Origin: Neoroseomonas eburnea
GTDB lineage: Bacteria > Pseudomonadota > Alphaproteobacteria > Acetobacterales > Acetobacteraceae
Assembly: GCF_018129005.1 (NCBI RefSeq)
Contig: NZ_JAAEDL010000012.1
Location: 62,001-126,000 of the forward strand
Length of the DNA: 64,000 bases
Direction of reading: 5' to 3'
The translations under genes were made by a program, and so were the position numbers. The notes under the pieces are model-generated. The model searched no databases, was not told the origin of the DNA, and saw only the letters and a list, made by a program, of their open reading frames with translations. How positions within the stretch are numbered: position 1 is the first letter of the stretch; every line of letters starts with the position of its first letter. Shown piece after piece: positions 18,945-26,872 of the stretch.

Positions 18945-19727
18945 GTGGCCAAGGAAGTCGGCGCAGTCATCGCCGCCACGCGGATCCTGCGTTTCCTCGC
19001 CACGCACCGCCGCCCGGCGGGCGTCACCGAGGTGGCGCGATCGCTCGCGCTCAACCCCTCCACCTGCTTCAACATCCTGCGCACCCTCGCGGCCGAGGGG
19101 CTGGTCGCCTTCGATCCTGCGGCGAAGACCTATTCGCCCGGGCTGGGACTGGCGGAGCTCGCCGCCTCGGCGCTCGACGGCGTCGGCGCGGTGCGCGTGG
19201 TGCGGCCGCATCTGGAGGCGCTGGCCGACAGTTTCGGCGTGACCATGACGCTATGGCTGCGCGCCGGCCCGGACCGCGTGGTGCTGGTGGACCGCGCGGA
19301 AGGCAGCGCCATGGTCCGCATCCACATGAACATCGGCCAGCGCCTGCCGCTGCTGATCGGCGCGCTCGGCCGCTGCATGGCAGCCCATGCCGGCCTGCCG
19401 GAGGAGGAACTGGCGCGTCGCTACGCGCTGCTGCGATCCGACGCGCTGCCGCCCTTCGCCACCTTCCTGCGCCAGGTCGCGCAGGCGCGGCGCGACGGCT
19501 ACGCGGCGGACGTGAACAACTTCGTCTCCGGCATCACCACCGTCTCTGCCGCGGTGCGCGACGGTGCGGGGCAGCCGGTGATGGCGATCTCGGCCGTCGA
19601 TCTCACGGCCCGGCTCGGCCGCGCCACCACCCGCCGCCTCGGTGCCGCGCTCGCCGCGGCGGCCGAGGAGGTCGGCCGCGCCCTCGGCGCGCGACCGACC
19701 GGCGCCGCCATCCTGCCAGCCGCCTGA
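18945..19727 (+). CDS. IclR-family transcriptional regulator
   Basis: From the GTG at 18945 the protein is 260 residues, the normal IclR length. It has an N-terminal winged helix (ATRILRFLATHRRPAGVTEV...LNPSTCFNILRTLAAEGLV, about 8-60) and the C-terminal effector domain with HMNIGQRLPLLIGALGRCMAAHAGLP and ITTVSAAVRDGAGQPV. I prefer this start over the ATG at 18873 because GGAG precedes it, the upstream extension is unlike the family, and a dyad (18922-18935) would otherwise fall inside the gene. It lies 7 bases before the acyl-CoA dehydrogenase gene and heads that operon. It probably senses an intermediate of the pathway encoded downstream. Confidence 0.88.
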   Translation: MAKEVGAVIAATRILRFLATHRRPAGVTEVARSLALNPSTCFNILRTLAAEGLVAFDPAAKTYSPGLGLAELAASALDGVGAVRVVRPHLEALADSFGVTMTLWLRAGPDRVVLVDRAEGSAMVRIHMNIGQRLPLLIGALGRCMAAHAGLPEEELARRYALLRSDALPPFATFLRQVAQARRDGYAADVNNFVSGITTVSAAVRDGAGQPVMAISAVDLTARLGRATTRRLGAALAAAAEEVGRALGARPTGAAILPAA

Positions 19728-19734
19728 GGAGAGC

Positions 19735-20871
19735 ATGGACTTCACCTTCACCCCCGAGCAGGAGGCGCTGCGCGACACCGTGCGCCGCTTCGCCGAGACC
19801 GAACTCGCCCCGTTGGCGCGCGAGGCCGACGACACCGAGATCTTTCCGAAGCACCTGTTCCGCCGCTTCGGCGAGCTCGGCCTGATCGGCGTGCGCTACC
19901 CCGCCGAGGATGGCGGCGCGGGTTTCGACAAGGTCTCCGACTGCATCCTGCGGGAGGAAATGTCGCGGGTCTGCCAGGCCTTCTCCTCCTCCTGGTCCGG
20001 GCACAGCCATCTCGGCATCTGGCCGATCTGGAAAGCGGGCACCGAATCGCAGAAGGAGCGCTTCTTCCGCCCTGGCCTGACGGGCGAGAAGATCGCCGGC
20101 TTCGCGTTGTCGGAACCCGATGGCGGCTCCGACATCCGCGCCATGCGCACGCGGGCGGAGAAGGTCGAGGGCGGCTGGCGGCTCAAGGGATCGAAGCTCT
20201 ACATCACCAATGCGCCGATCGCCGATTTCCTGACCCTCGCCGCGCGCACCCGGCCGGAGCTGACGCCGGATGCGATCAGCCTGTTCCTGGTGGAGTTGCC
20301 CAACCCGGGCATCACCATCACCCGGCTGAAGAAGGAAGGCATCCGCGGATCGGATACCGGGCTGCTCTACATCGAGGACGCCTTCGTTCCCGATGACTGT
20401 CTGCTCGGCGAACGCACCGGCACCTATCCGGTGGTGCTGGAGAGCCTGGTCGAGAACCGCGTCGGCGTCGCGGCGAATGCGCTCGGCATGGCGCAGGGGG
20501 CGCTGGAAGCGGCGCTGGACTACGCGAAGACGCGCCTGGTGCGCGGCAAGCCGATCGGGCAGTTCCAGGCCATCGCGCACAAGCTCGCCGATATGGCGGC
20601 CGAGATCGAGGCCGCGCGCTGGCTCGTCTACTACGGCGCCTGGCGCGTGGATCAGGGCACGCTGGATGCGGCGACGGCAGCGAAAGTGAAGCTCGTCGCC
20701 TCCGAATGCGCGGTGCGCGTCTCCGAAGCCGCGATCCGCATCCATGGCGGCGCCGGGCTGATGCGGGACTACCCGGTCGGGCGCATCCATCGCGACTCCC
20801 TCGTCTACGTCATCGGCGAGGGGACATCGGAGATCCAACGCAACCTCATCGCACGGGGGCTCGGACTGTGA
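19735..20871 (+). CDS. Acyl-CoA dehydrogenase
   Basis: This 378-residue FAD enzyme introduces the alpha-beta double bond into an acyl-CoA. Conserved parts are MDFTFTPEQEALRDTVRRFA, GFALSEPDGGSDI (flavin and substrate contact), and GEGTSEIQRNLI near the C-terminus, in which E362 occupies the position of the catalytic base of medium-chain acyl-CoA dehydrogenase. The start ATG at 19735 follows GAGGAGAGC. It is the first enzyme gene after the IclR regulator, and its stop overlaps the GTG of the crotonase gene. Electrons should pass to ETF. The natural acyl-CoA is unknown. Confidence 0.93.
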   Translation: MDFTFTPEQEALRDTVRRFAETELAPLAREADDTEIFPKHLFRRFGELGLIGVRYPAEDGGAGFDKVSDCILREEMSRVCQAFSSSWSGHSHLGIWPIWKAGTESQKERFFRPGLTGEKIAGFALSEPDGGSDIRAMRTRAEKVEGGWRLKGSKLYITNAPIADFLTLAARTRPELTPDAISLFLVELPNPGITITRLKKEGIRGSDTGLLYIEDAFVPDDCLLGERTGTYPVVLESLVENRVGVAANALGMAQGALEAALDYAKTRLVRGKPIGQFQAIAHKLADMAAEIEAARWLVYYGAWRVDQGTLDAATAAKVKLVASECAVRVSEAAIRIHGGAGLMRDYPVGRIHRDSLVYVIGEGTSEIQRNLIARGLGL

Positions 20872-21680
20872 GCGACTACCAGGCCATCACCTGGCGGGTG
20901 GAGGACGGCGTCGGCGTCCTCACCATGAACCGCCCGGACAAGCGCAATGCGCTCGACGTGACCATGCGGGAGGAGATCGCCGACGTCGTGCTGCGCGCGC
21001 GGCGAGATGCGGCGGTGAAGGCGTTGTTGATCACCGGCGCGGGCGGCGCCTTCTGTGCCGGCGGCGACCTCGCCGCGCTGGGCGAGACGCGATCCAGCGT
21101 CGAGGCGGCGCGCGAGCGCATCCGCGCCCTGCATGTCTGGTTGCCGGAGCTGATCAACCTGGAGAAGCCTGTCATCGCCGCGGTGGACGGCGCCGCCTTC
21201 GGTGCCGGCTTCATGCTGGCGCTCGCGGCGGACTTCGTGCTGGCGAGCCCGCGCGCGCGCTTCTGCGCGGTCTTCGCGCGCGTCGGCCTGGTGCCGGACC
21301 TCGGCGCCTTCTGGCTGCTGCCGCGCATCCTCGGCCTGCAGCGCGCGAAGGAGCTGGTGATGACGGCGCGCACGGTGGATGCGGAGGAAGCGAAGTCGCT
21401 CGGCTTCGTGCTGGAGATCCATCCGCAGGAAGCGCTGGCCGAGCGCGCCATGGCCTTCGCCGCTCGCTTCCGGAACGCGCCGACCACGGCGCTCGGCATG
21501 GCGAAGCACGCGCTGAACCAGTCCTTCAACCTGGATCAGCGGGCGCTCGGCGAGATCGAGGCCTATGCCCAGGGCATGGCGATCGCCGGCGCCTATCATC
21601 ACGAGGCGGTGCAGCGCTTCCTGACCAAGCAGCCACTGGCCTTCGACTGGGATCGCATGGCCAAGGAGGCGAGTGCATGA
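20868..21680 (+). CDS. Crotonase-superfamily protein lacking both hydratase glutamates (PaaG/isomerase-like)
   Basis: This 270-residue protein has the crotonase fold with both oxyanion-hole segments, GAGGAFCAGGDLAAL (57-71) and AAVDGAAFGAGFM (104-116). By alignment with enoyl-CoA hydratase, the two catalytic glutamates (GGGxE and PEI) are replaced by M116 and F136. It instead has GLVPDLG with D144, the arrangement I associate with PaaG-type 1,2-epoxyphenylacetyl-CoA isomerases and enoyl-CoA isomerases. So isomerisation is more likely than hydration. The GTG start overlaps the dehydrogenase stop, and its stop overlaps the next gene's ATG. Hydration in this operon may instead fall to the MaoC-like pair. 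Confidence 0.85.
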   Translation: MSDYQAITWRVEDGVGVLTMNRPDKRNALDVTMREEIADVVLRARRDAAVKALLITGAGGAFCAGGDLAALGETRSSVEAARERIRALHVWLPELINLEKPVIAAVDGAAFGAGFMLALAADFVLASPRARFCAVFARVGLVPDLGAFWLLPRILGLQRAKELVMTARTVDAEEAKSLGFVLEIHPQEALAERAMAFAARFRNAPTTALGMAKHALNQSFNLDQRALGEIEAYAQGMAIAGAYHHEAVQRFLTKQPLAFDWDRMAKEASA

Positions 21681-22831
21681 AGCAGCGCGCCATCATCACC
21701 GGTGCGGCCGACACGGCGGTCGGCGAACTGCCCGGTTCCACCTGCATGGGGCTGCATGCGGAGGCGGCCTCGCTCGCGCTGGCGGATGCCGGGCTGAAGC
21801 CTTCCGACATCGACGGCGTGCTCTGTGCCTATTCCTTCACCGAGCCGCACCTGATGCTCGCCTCGGTCTTCTGCGAGTATTTCGGGATCCAGCCGGCCTA
21901 TTCCGCTGCGATCCATGCGGGCGGCGCGACCGGCTGCGTCATGGCGATGCAGGCCGCCGCGCTGGTGAAGTCCGGCATCTGCCGCCATGTGCTGGTGGTG
22001 GCAGGCGACAACCGCCTGAGCGGCCTGTCGCGCGACAGGGCCGTGGCCGCGCTGGCCGAGGTCGGCCACCCGCAGTTCGAACGCCCCTTCGGCGTGACGA
22101 TCCCCGCGCTCTATGGCCTGGTGGCGCAGGCCTACATGCACGAATACGGCGCCACGCCGGAACACCTGGCGGCGATGGCCGTGGCCAGCCGCACCCATGC
22201 GACGCGCAACCCCAAGGCGCAGATGCGCAAGCCGATGACGGTGGCCGATGTGCTCGCCAGCCGCTTCATCTCGGAGCCGCTGCGCCTGCTCGATTGCTGC
22301 CTGATCTCCGATGGCGGCGCGGCGATCGTCGTCAGCGCGGCGGATGCGGCGAGGGACACGGCGAAGCGCGCGATTGCCGTGCTCGGCACCGGGCAGAAGA
22401 ACACGCATGAGCATCTGGTCGCCGCGCCCAGCCTGACGGAGTTCGGCTGCCGCGACAGCGCCGCCCAGGCCTTCGGCCGCGCCGGCGTCACACCCGCCGA
22501 CATCGACGTGGCGGAGATCTACGACAGCTTCACCATCACGCTGCTGGTCGAGCTGGAATCGATCGGCTTCTTCCAGAAGGGCGAGGCCGGGCCGGCGGCG
22601 CTCGCCGGCGCGCTCGACCTCGGCGGAAGCCTGCCGTGCAACACGCATGGCGGGCTGATGTCCTACGCCCATTCCGGCGCCGCCGGCGGGCTGTTCCACG
22701 TGGTCGAGGCGGTGCGCCAATTGCGCGGCGAAGCCGAGGCGCGCCAGGTGCGTGATGCGGAGCTCGCCTTCGTGCATGGCGATGGCGGCATCCTCTCCGC
22801 CCATTGCTCGCTGGTGCTCGGGAGGCAGTGA
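21677..22831 (+). CDS. SCP2/Ltp-type thiolase-fold protein, possible acyl-CoA retro-aldolase
   Basis: This 384-residue protein has the two-domain thiolase fold of the lipid-transfer (SCP2-type) branch. The nucleophile elbow reads HAGGATG (80-86), so the thiolase Cys is replaced by G83. The usual His in the ELHDCF motif is replaced by Y282 in EIYDSF. CNTHGGLMSYAHSG (321-334) keeps C321 and H332. Such replacements, together with an adjacent DUF35 gene, resemble the Ltp2-ChsH2(DUF35) aldolase that cleaves steroid side chains, so a retro-aldol cleavage of a 3-hydroxyacyl-CoA is more likely than thiolysis. A BbsAB-like role is an alternative. Translation is coupled with the neighbours on both sides. 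Confidence 0.8.
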   Translation: MKQRAIITGAADTAVGELPGSTCMGLHAEAASLALADAGLKPSDIDGVLCAYSFTEPHLMLASVFCEYFGIQPAYSAAIHAGGATGCVMAMQAAALVKSGICRHVLVVAGDNRLSGLSRDRAVAALAEVGHPQFERPFGVTIPALYGLVAQAYMHEYGATPEHLAAMAVASRTHATRNPKAQMRKPMTVADVLASRFISEPLRLLDCCLISDGGAAIVVSAADAARDTAKRAIAVLGTGQKNTHEHLVAAPSLTEFGCRDSAAQAFGRAGVTPADIDVAEIYDSFTITLLVELESIGFFQKGEAGPAALAGALDLGGSLPCNTHGGLMSYAHSGAAGGLFHVVEAVRQLRGEAEARQVRDAELAFVHGDGGILSAHCSLVLGRQ

Positions 22832-22832
22832 C

Positions 22833-23249
22833 ATGACCGACAAGCCATGGCCCGTGCCGAATGCCGACACCGCATCCTTCTGGGAAGGCTGCGCGCAGGG
22901 TGAGCTGCGCCTGCAACGCTGCCTGTCCTGCGGCGCGGCGCAGTTCCCGCCGCGCGCGCTCTGCGCACGCTGCCACGCGCCCTCCCCGGCGTGGGAGAAG
23001 GCGAGCGGCCGCGGCCGCATCGTCAGCCATACGCGCGTCCATCGCCCGCCTTCGCCGGCCTTCAAGGCGGAGGTGCCCTACGTCGTCGCGTTGGTCGCGC
23101 TGGAGGAAGGGCCGCGCATCATGGTGAACCTGCGTGGCACGGCGGCGGATGACCCGCAGATCGACGACGCCGTGTGCATCGGCTTCGACCCGCCGGCCGG
23201 CCCAAATGGCATTGCCCTGCCGCATGCCGTCGCCGCGGAGGCGCCATGA
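22833..23249 (+). CDS. DUF35 OB-fold zinc-ribbon protein, partner of the thiolase-fold protein
   Basis: This 138-residue protein has an N-terminal helix, a rubredoxin-like zinc ribbon with C30, C33, C44 and C47 (RCLSCG...LCARCHA), and an OB-fold (about 60-130). DUF35 proteins form obligate complexes with SCP2-type thiolase-fold enzymes and act as acyl-CoA-binding or structural subunits. The gene starts 1 base after the stop of the thiolase-fold gene, which supports complex formation. Its stop overlaps the ATG of the first MaoC-like gene. Confidence 0.88.
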   Translation: MTDKPWPVPNADTASFWEGCAQGELRLQRCLSCGAAQFPPRALCARCHAPSPAWEKASGRGRIVSHTRVHRPPSPAFKAEVPYVVALVALEEGPRIMVNLRGTAADDPQIDDAVCIGFDPPAGPNGIALPHAVAAEAP

Positions 23250-23626
23250 TCACCTACGAGAGCTTCACCCCCGGCCAGGTGATGGGGCGCAGCGAGGCGG
23301 TGCTCGATGCCGCGAAGCTGCAGGCCTGGCAGGCGCTGTTCCCGGAGGACGACCTGGGCGGCGCGATGCCGCACGGCATGGTCGCCGCCATCGCCATGCG
23401 TGCCTATGCCGAGGTGCTGCAACCGCGCCCGCCGGGCAACGTCCACGCCGCGCAGCATTTCGACCTGCTGCGCCTGCCGCATGTCGGCGAGCACCTGACC
23501 ACCACCATCACCTGCCTTGAGAAGGAAGTGCGCAAGGGCCGCTTCCGGGTGACGCTCGGCATGGACACCGCCGGCACGGAAGGCCCCGCCTTTCGCGGCC
23601 GCATGACGGTGCTGTGGGCCGCATGA
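23246..23626 (+). CDS. Small MaoC-like hotdog protein without the hydratase motif
   Basis: This 126-residue protein looks like a single hotdog domain, with a MPHGMVAAIAMRAYAEVL central helix (41-58) and the FDLLRLPHVGEHLTT strand region. It lacks the D-x4-H hydratase-2 motif found in the next gene. That pairing, one inactive and one active half encoded by overlapping genes, is like heteromeric MaoC hydratases such as ChsH1/ChsH2. It probably contributes CoA binding or the acyl pocket rather than catalysis. Both ends overlap the neighbouring genes by 4 bases. Confidence 0.7.
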   Translation: MITYESFTPGQVMGRSEAVLDAAKLQAWQALFPEDDLGGAMPHGMVAAIAMRAYAEVLQPRPPGNVHAAQHFDLLRLPHVGEHLTTTITCLEKEVRKGRFRVTLGMDTAGTEGPAFRGRMTVLWAA

Positions 23627-24015
23627 TGCCGGACACCCTGCCCGAGGTGAGCAGGATGGTGGATCGCAGCGCCATCCTCGCCTACGCCGCCATCACCGAC
23701 GACTACAACCCGCTGCACGTGGACGAGGCCTTCGCCGCCGGCACGCCCTTCGGCAAGCCGATCGCGCACGGGATGCTGTCGCTGAACCTGGTGTGGCAAT
23801 CGCTGCGCCGCGCCTTCGGGCAGGCCATGCCGATCGCGCTCGATGTGCGGTTCGTGCGGCCGGTCCTGCAGGACACTCGGGTCACCGCCGGAGGCCATCG
23901 CCGCAAGGACGGCGCCTACGACGTCTGGGTCCGCAATGGCGCCGGCGACGACGTGATCATCGGCACCGCCTGGCCGGCCGGCAGTGTGGCGCGGAAGCCG
24001 GATCAACCGGCATGA
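23623..24015 (+). CDS. MaoC-family enoyl-CoA hydratase subunit
   Basis: This 130-residue hotdog protein carries the hydratase-2 motif ITDDYNPLH with D27 and H32, and GKPIAHGM (44-51), so it should add water to a trans-2-enoyl-CoA. Length corresponds to a single hotdog domain, meaning it must dimerise, either with itself or with the preceding MaoC-like protein. The first of two adjacent ATGs (23623) overlaps the previous stop. The operon therefore holds dehydrogenation, hydration and a likely C-C cleavage step. Confidence 0.85.
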   Translation: MMPDTLPEVSRMVDRSAILAYAAITDDYNPLHVDEAFAAGTPFGKPIAHGMLSLNLVWQSLRRAFGQAMPIALDVRFVRPVLQDTRVTAGGHRRKDGAYDVWVRNGAGDDVIIGTAWPAGSVARKPDQPA

Positions 24016-24037
24016 CGAAGCAGGAGGAAACACCCCA

Positions 24038-25027
24038 ATGAGCACGATATCCCGCCGGGCCGTCCTGGCGGCACCCCTCGCGACGCTGATGCCGCTGCGC
24101 CAGGCCGCGGCGCAATCCTGGCGGCCGTCCGGGCAGATGCGCATCCTGGTCAACGCCGCGCCCGGCGGCACCACGGACATCATGGCACGCATGCTGGCCG
24201 CGCATCTCCAGCAGCGCTGGGGTGCGACCGTGGTGGTCGAGAACAAGGGCGGCGGCGGCGGCACCATCGCCACCGCGGAGATCGCGCGCGCCGCACCCGA
24301 CATGCTGAACCTGCTCAGCACCAATATCGGCCCGAGCAGCATCGCCTATTCCCTGTTCCGCAACCTGCCCTACCGGCCGGAGAGCTTCCAGCCGGTCTCC
24401 TGCATGATCCGCGGGCCGAATGTGTTGGTGGTGCATCCTTCGGTGCCGGCGAACACGGTGCCGGAGCTGGTTGCGCTGCTGCGGCGCGATCCGGGGAAGC
24501 TGACCTACGGCACGGCCGGCGTCGGGCAGTCACCGCATCTCTCCGCCGCCTGGTTCCTCCAACTGACCAACACGCAGGCAGTGCCCTCGCACTATCGCGG
24601 CTCGGCGCCGGCGATGCTCGACCTGCTGGGCGGCAACATCCAGTTCATGTTCGACAACCTCTCCACCGCGATGCCGCACATCCGTGGCGGGCGCGTGCGG
24701 GCATTGGCGGTCACGAGCGCCGAGCGGAATCCGCAACTGCCCGAGCTGCCTGCCATGCGCGAAGCGATGCCGGAACTCGCGGAGTACGAGGTCAACACCT
24801 GGTTCGGCATCATGGCCCCGGCCGGCGTGCCCGCCGATGCGTTGCGCACGGTGAACCTGGAGATCAAGGCGCTGCTCGATGCGCCCGCCACCATTTCCCG
24901 CTTCGCGGAAATGGGCGGCGTCCCAGCCTACGGCACGCCGGAGCAGTTCGCCGCCTTCATTCGCGCCGAGATCGAGAAATGGGGCGCGGTGGTGCGTCGC
25001 GAGGGAGTTCAGATCGATGCCACGTGA
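24038..25027 (+). CDS. Bug-type substrate-binding protein
   Basis: This 329-residue periplasmic receptor has a Tat-like or Sec signal (MSTISRRAVLAAPLATLMPLR, cleavage after about residue 26) and the Bug core: MRILVNAAPGGTTDIMARM, VVVENKGGGGGTIATAEI and VPSHYRGSAPAML. A clear AGGAGG (24022-24027) precedes the ATG. It closes the acyl-CoA operon together with a second Bug gene and probably captures the carboxylate that the operon degrades. No TctA/TctB pair is in the window. Confidence 0.92.
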   Translation: MSTISRRAVLAAPLATLMPLRQAAAQSWRPSGQMRILVNAAPGGTTDIMARMLAAHLQQRWGATVVVENKGGGGGTIATAEIARAAPDMLNLLSTNIGPSSIAYSLFRNLPYRPESFQPVSCMIRGPNVLVVHPSVPANTVPELVALLRRDPGKLTYGTAGVGQSPHLSAAWFLQLTNTQAVPSHYRGSAPAMLDLLGGNIQFMFDNLSTAMPHIRGGRVRALAVTSAERNPQLPELPAMREAMPELAEYEVNTWFGIMAPAGVPADALRTVNLEIKALLDAPATISRFAEMGGVPAYGTPEQFAAFIRAEIEKWGAVVRREGVQIDAT

Positions 25028-25991
25028 ACCGCACGCGACGCGGCGCGGCATCATCGCCACCCTCGGCGTCTGGCCGGGACTGGCGACAGCGCAGGATGCA
25101 GGCCGGCCGGTCCGCATCATCGTGCCGATCGCACCGGGCGGCCTGACGGATGGGCTGGCACGTCTGCTCGCCCGGCGCCTGTCGGAACGCACCGGCCAGT
25201 CCTTCGTGGTGGAGAACCGCCCTGGCGGCGGCGGCATCATCGGCATGGAGGCAGCGGCCCGCGCCGCACCCGACGGATCGACCCTGGTGCTGGTCTACCA
25301 GGGCGTCGCCAGCGTGAACCCGGTGCTGCACCGGAACCTGCCCTACGACACGCTGCGCGACTTCAGCGGCATCGGCATGGTTGGCCGCTTTCCCATCCTG
25401 CTGACGGTGCCCGCGGCCATGGAGGTGCGCGACGCCGCCGGCTTCATCGCAGCGGCGAGGCGGCAGCCGGGCACGCTGAGCTACGGCTCCGCCGGCAATG
25501 CCACGACCTCCCACCTCGCGATGGAGTTGTTCAAGCACCAGGCTGGCATCGACATCGTGCACGTGCCGTTCCGGGGTGAGGCGCCTGCACTCACCGAGCT
25601 TGCCGCGGGGCGCGTCGCGGCGGTCTTCGCGAGCGTTGCGGCCGCACGGCCGCTCATCGAGGGCGGGCGGATCCGTGCCATCGGCGTCGCCACCGCGCAG
25701 GCGAGTGCGCTGACGCCCGGCGTGGCGCCGATCGCGACGAGCGGCCTGCCCGGCTTCGAGGTCTCCGGATGGTACGGGCTGCTCGCGCCGCGCGGCACGC
25801 CGGCGCCGGCGATCCAGCGTCTCAATGCGGAACTGCACGCCATACTGGCCGAGGCGGAGACGCGCGAGCGCCTCGCCGCCATGGGCCTGGAGCCCGCGAC
25901 CGGCACACCGGAGGCCAGCGAAGCCTGGATTCGCGCGGAGACCGAGACCTGGCGCGGCGTCATCGCCACCGCCGGCATCCGCGCGGACTGA
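25017..25991 (+). CDS. Second Bug-type substrate-binding protein, overlapping the first
   Basis: This 324-residue receptor starts inside the previous gene (ATG at 25017, 11-base overlap). It has an N-terminal export signal (MPREPHATRRGIIATLG, then AQDAG) and the Bug core: VRIIVPIAPGGLTDGLARLL, FVVENRPGGGGIIG and VHVPFRGEAPAL. It differs from its neighbour over most of its length, so it is a diverged paralogue rather than a recent copy and may bind a different ligand of the same pathway. Confidence 0.92.
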   Translation: MPREPHATRRGIIATLGVWPGLATAQDAGRPVRIIVPIAPGGLTDGLARLLARRLSERTGQSFVVENRPGGGGIIGMEAAARAAPDGSTLVLVYQGVASVNPVLHRNLPYDTLRDFSGIGMVGRFPILLTVPAAMEVRDAAGFIAAARRQPGTLSYGSAGNATTSHLAMELFKHQAGIDIVHVPFRGEAPALTELAAGRVAAVFASVAAARPLIEGGRIRAIGVATAQASALTPGVAPIATSGLPGFEVSGWYGLLAPRGTPAPAIQRLNAELHAILAEAETRERLAAMGLEPATGTPEASEAWIRAETETWRGVIATAGIRAD

Positions 25992-26033
25992 CGGCGTGAT
26001 GGCCTTCCCGTCTTTGACGGCGGGGCGGCCGGC

Positions 26034-26726
26034 ATGACAGCCTGCGTACCGCACGCCATGGCCAGAACCGCCCGCACCACGCCCGCTTCGACGGCGAAGC
26101 CGACTACCCGACGCGTTCGCCTGCGCCGGGAGGAGAAGGCCGAGCAGGTGCGCCAGGCCCTGTTCGACGCGGCGGCGCGCGTCGTCGGCAAGCATGGCTA
26201 TGCCGGCGCCTCCATCTCGCGCATCACCACGCTCGCGGGCGTCGCGCAGGGCACTTTCTACAATTACTTCGCCTCTCGCCAGGATCTGCTGGACCAGCTC
26301 CTGCCTGCGATGGGTGAGGAAATGCTGGCGCACATCGCTGCGGCGGTGCGGGACGAGCGCGACGAGTTCATGCGGGAAGAGAAGCGCTTCCGCGCCTTCT
26401 TCGCCTTCCTGCAGAAGCGCCCCGCCTTCCTGCGCATCCTGAACGAGGCCGAGGTCTATGCGCCGCGCGGCTTCCGCCAGCACTTCGCCAACATTGCCGC
26501 CGGATACCGCCAGGCCCTCGAACGTGCCCAGGGGCGCGGCGCGCTGCCGGGCTTCGCGGAGGACGAGATCGAACCGCTCGTCTTTCTGTTGATGGCCGCG
26601 CGCAGCTACACGAGCCTGCGCTACGCCCAGGCCGGAGGCGGGCGGGTCAAGGCGCCGCCGGAGAGCCTGATGCGTGCCTATGCGAAGCTGATCCGGCACG
26701 GTCTTTCGGGGGCTGCGCGCGACTGA
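26034..26726 (+). CDS. TetR-family regulator heading the Liv/catabolic island
   Basis: The protein (230 aa from the first ATG; 222 from the ATG at 26058) has a basic N-terminal tail, a TetR helix-turn-helix (about 38-84: ALFDAAARVVGKHGYAGAS..., VAQGTFYNYFASRQDLLDQL) and a helical ligand domain. Neither start has a good ribosome site. It lies between the Bug pair and the Liv-type transporter, all on the plus strand. The palindrome TGAATCCTGATTCA (26765-26778) in the gap after it is a likely operator for the downstream genes. Its inducer is probably a CoA ester or acid from that pathway. Confidence 0.87.
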   Translation: MTACVPHAMARTARTTPASTAKPTTRRVRLRREEKAEQVRQALFDAAARVVGKHGYAGASISRITTLAGVAQGTFYNYFASRQDLLDQLLPAMGEEMLAHIAAAVRDERDEFMREEKRFRAFFAFLQKRPAFLRILNEAEVYAPRGFRQHFANIAAGYRQALERAQGRGALPGFAEDEIEPLVFLLMAARSYTSLRYAQAGGGRVKAPPESLMRAYAKLIRHGLSGAARD

Positions 26727-26764
26727 CGGTCCGCGCGCGGGGGGTTGTTTGCGCTATCATAAAA

Positions 26765-26778
26765 TGAATCCTGATTCA
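26765..26778. promoter_or_regulatory. Perfect palindrome upstream of the Liv operon
   Basis: TGAATC (26765-26770) and GATTCA (26773-26778) form a perfect inverted repeat in the most AT-rich part of the 146-base gap between the TetR gene and the ABC receptor gene. A further half-like TCATATTCA follows. This is the probable promoter/operator of the 26.9-40.3 kb operon and the probable TetR target; function is inferred. Confidence 0.5.
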
Positions 26779-26872
26779 GAAGTCATATTCACATTGACCA
26801 CGCCGCGGCGAGGGCCCTAAGACTCCCGCCAAGGGCGCCGGGCAGGCACCATGGCCCCAACAGGAGGAAGCA

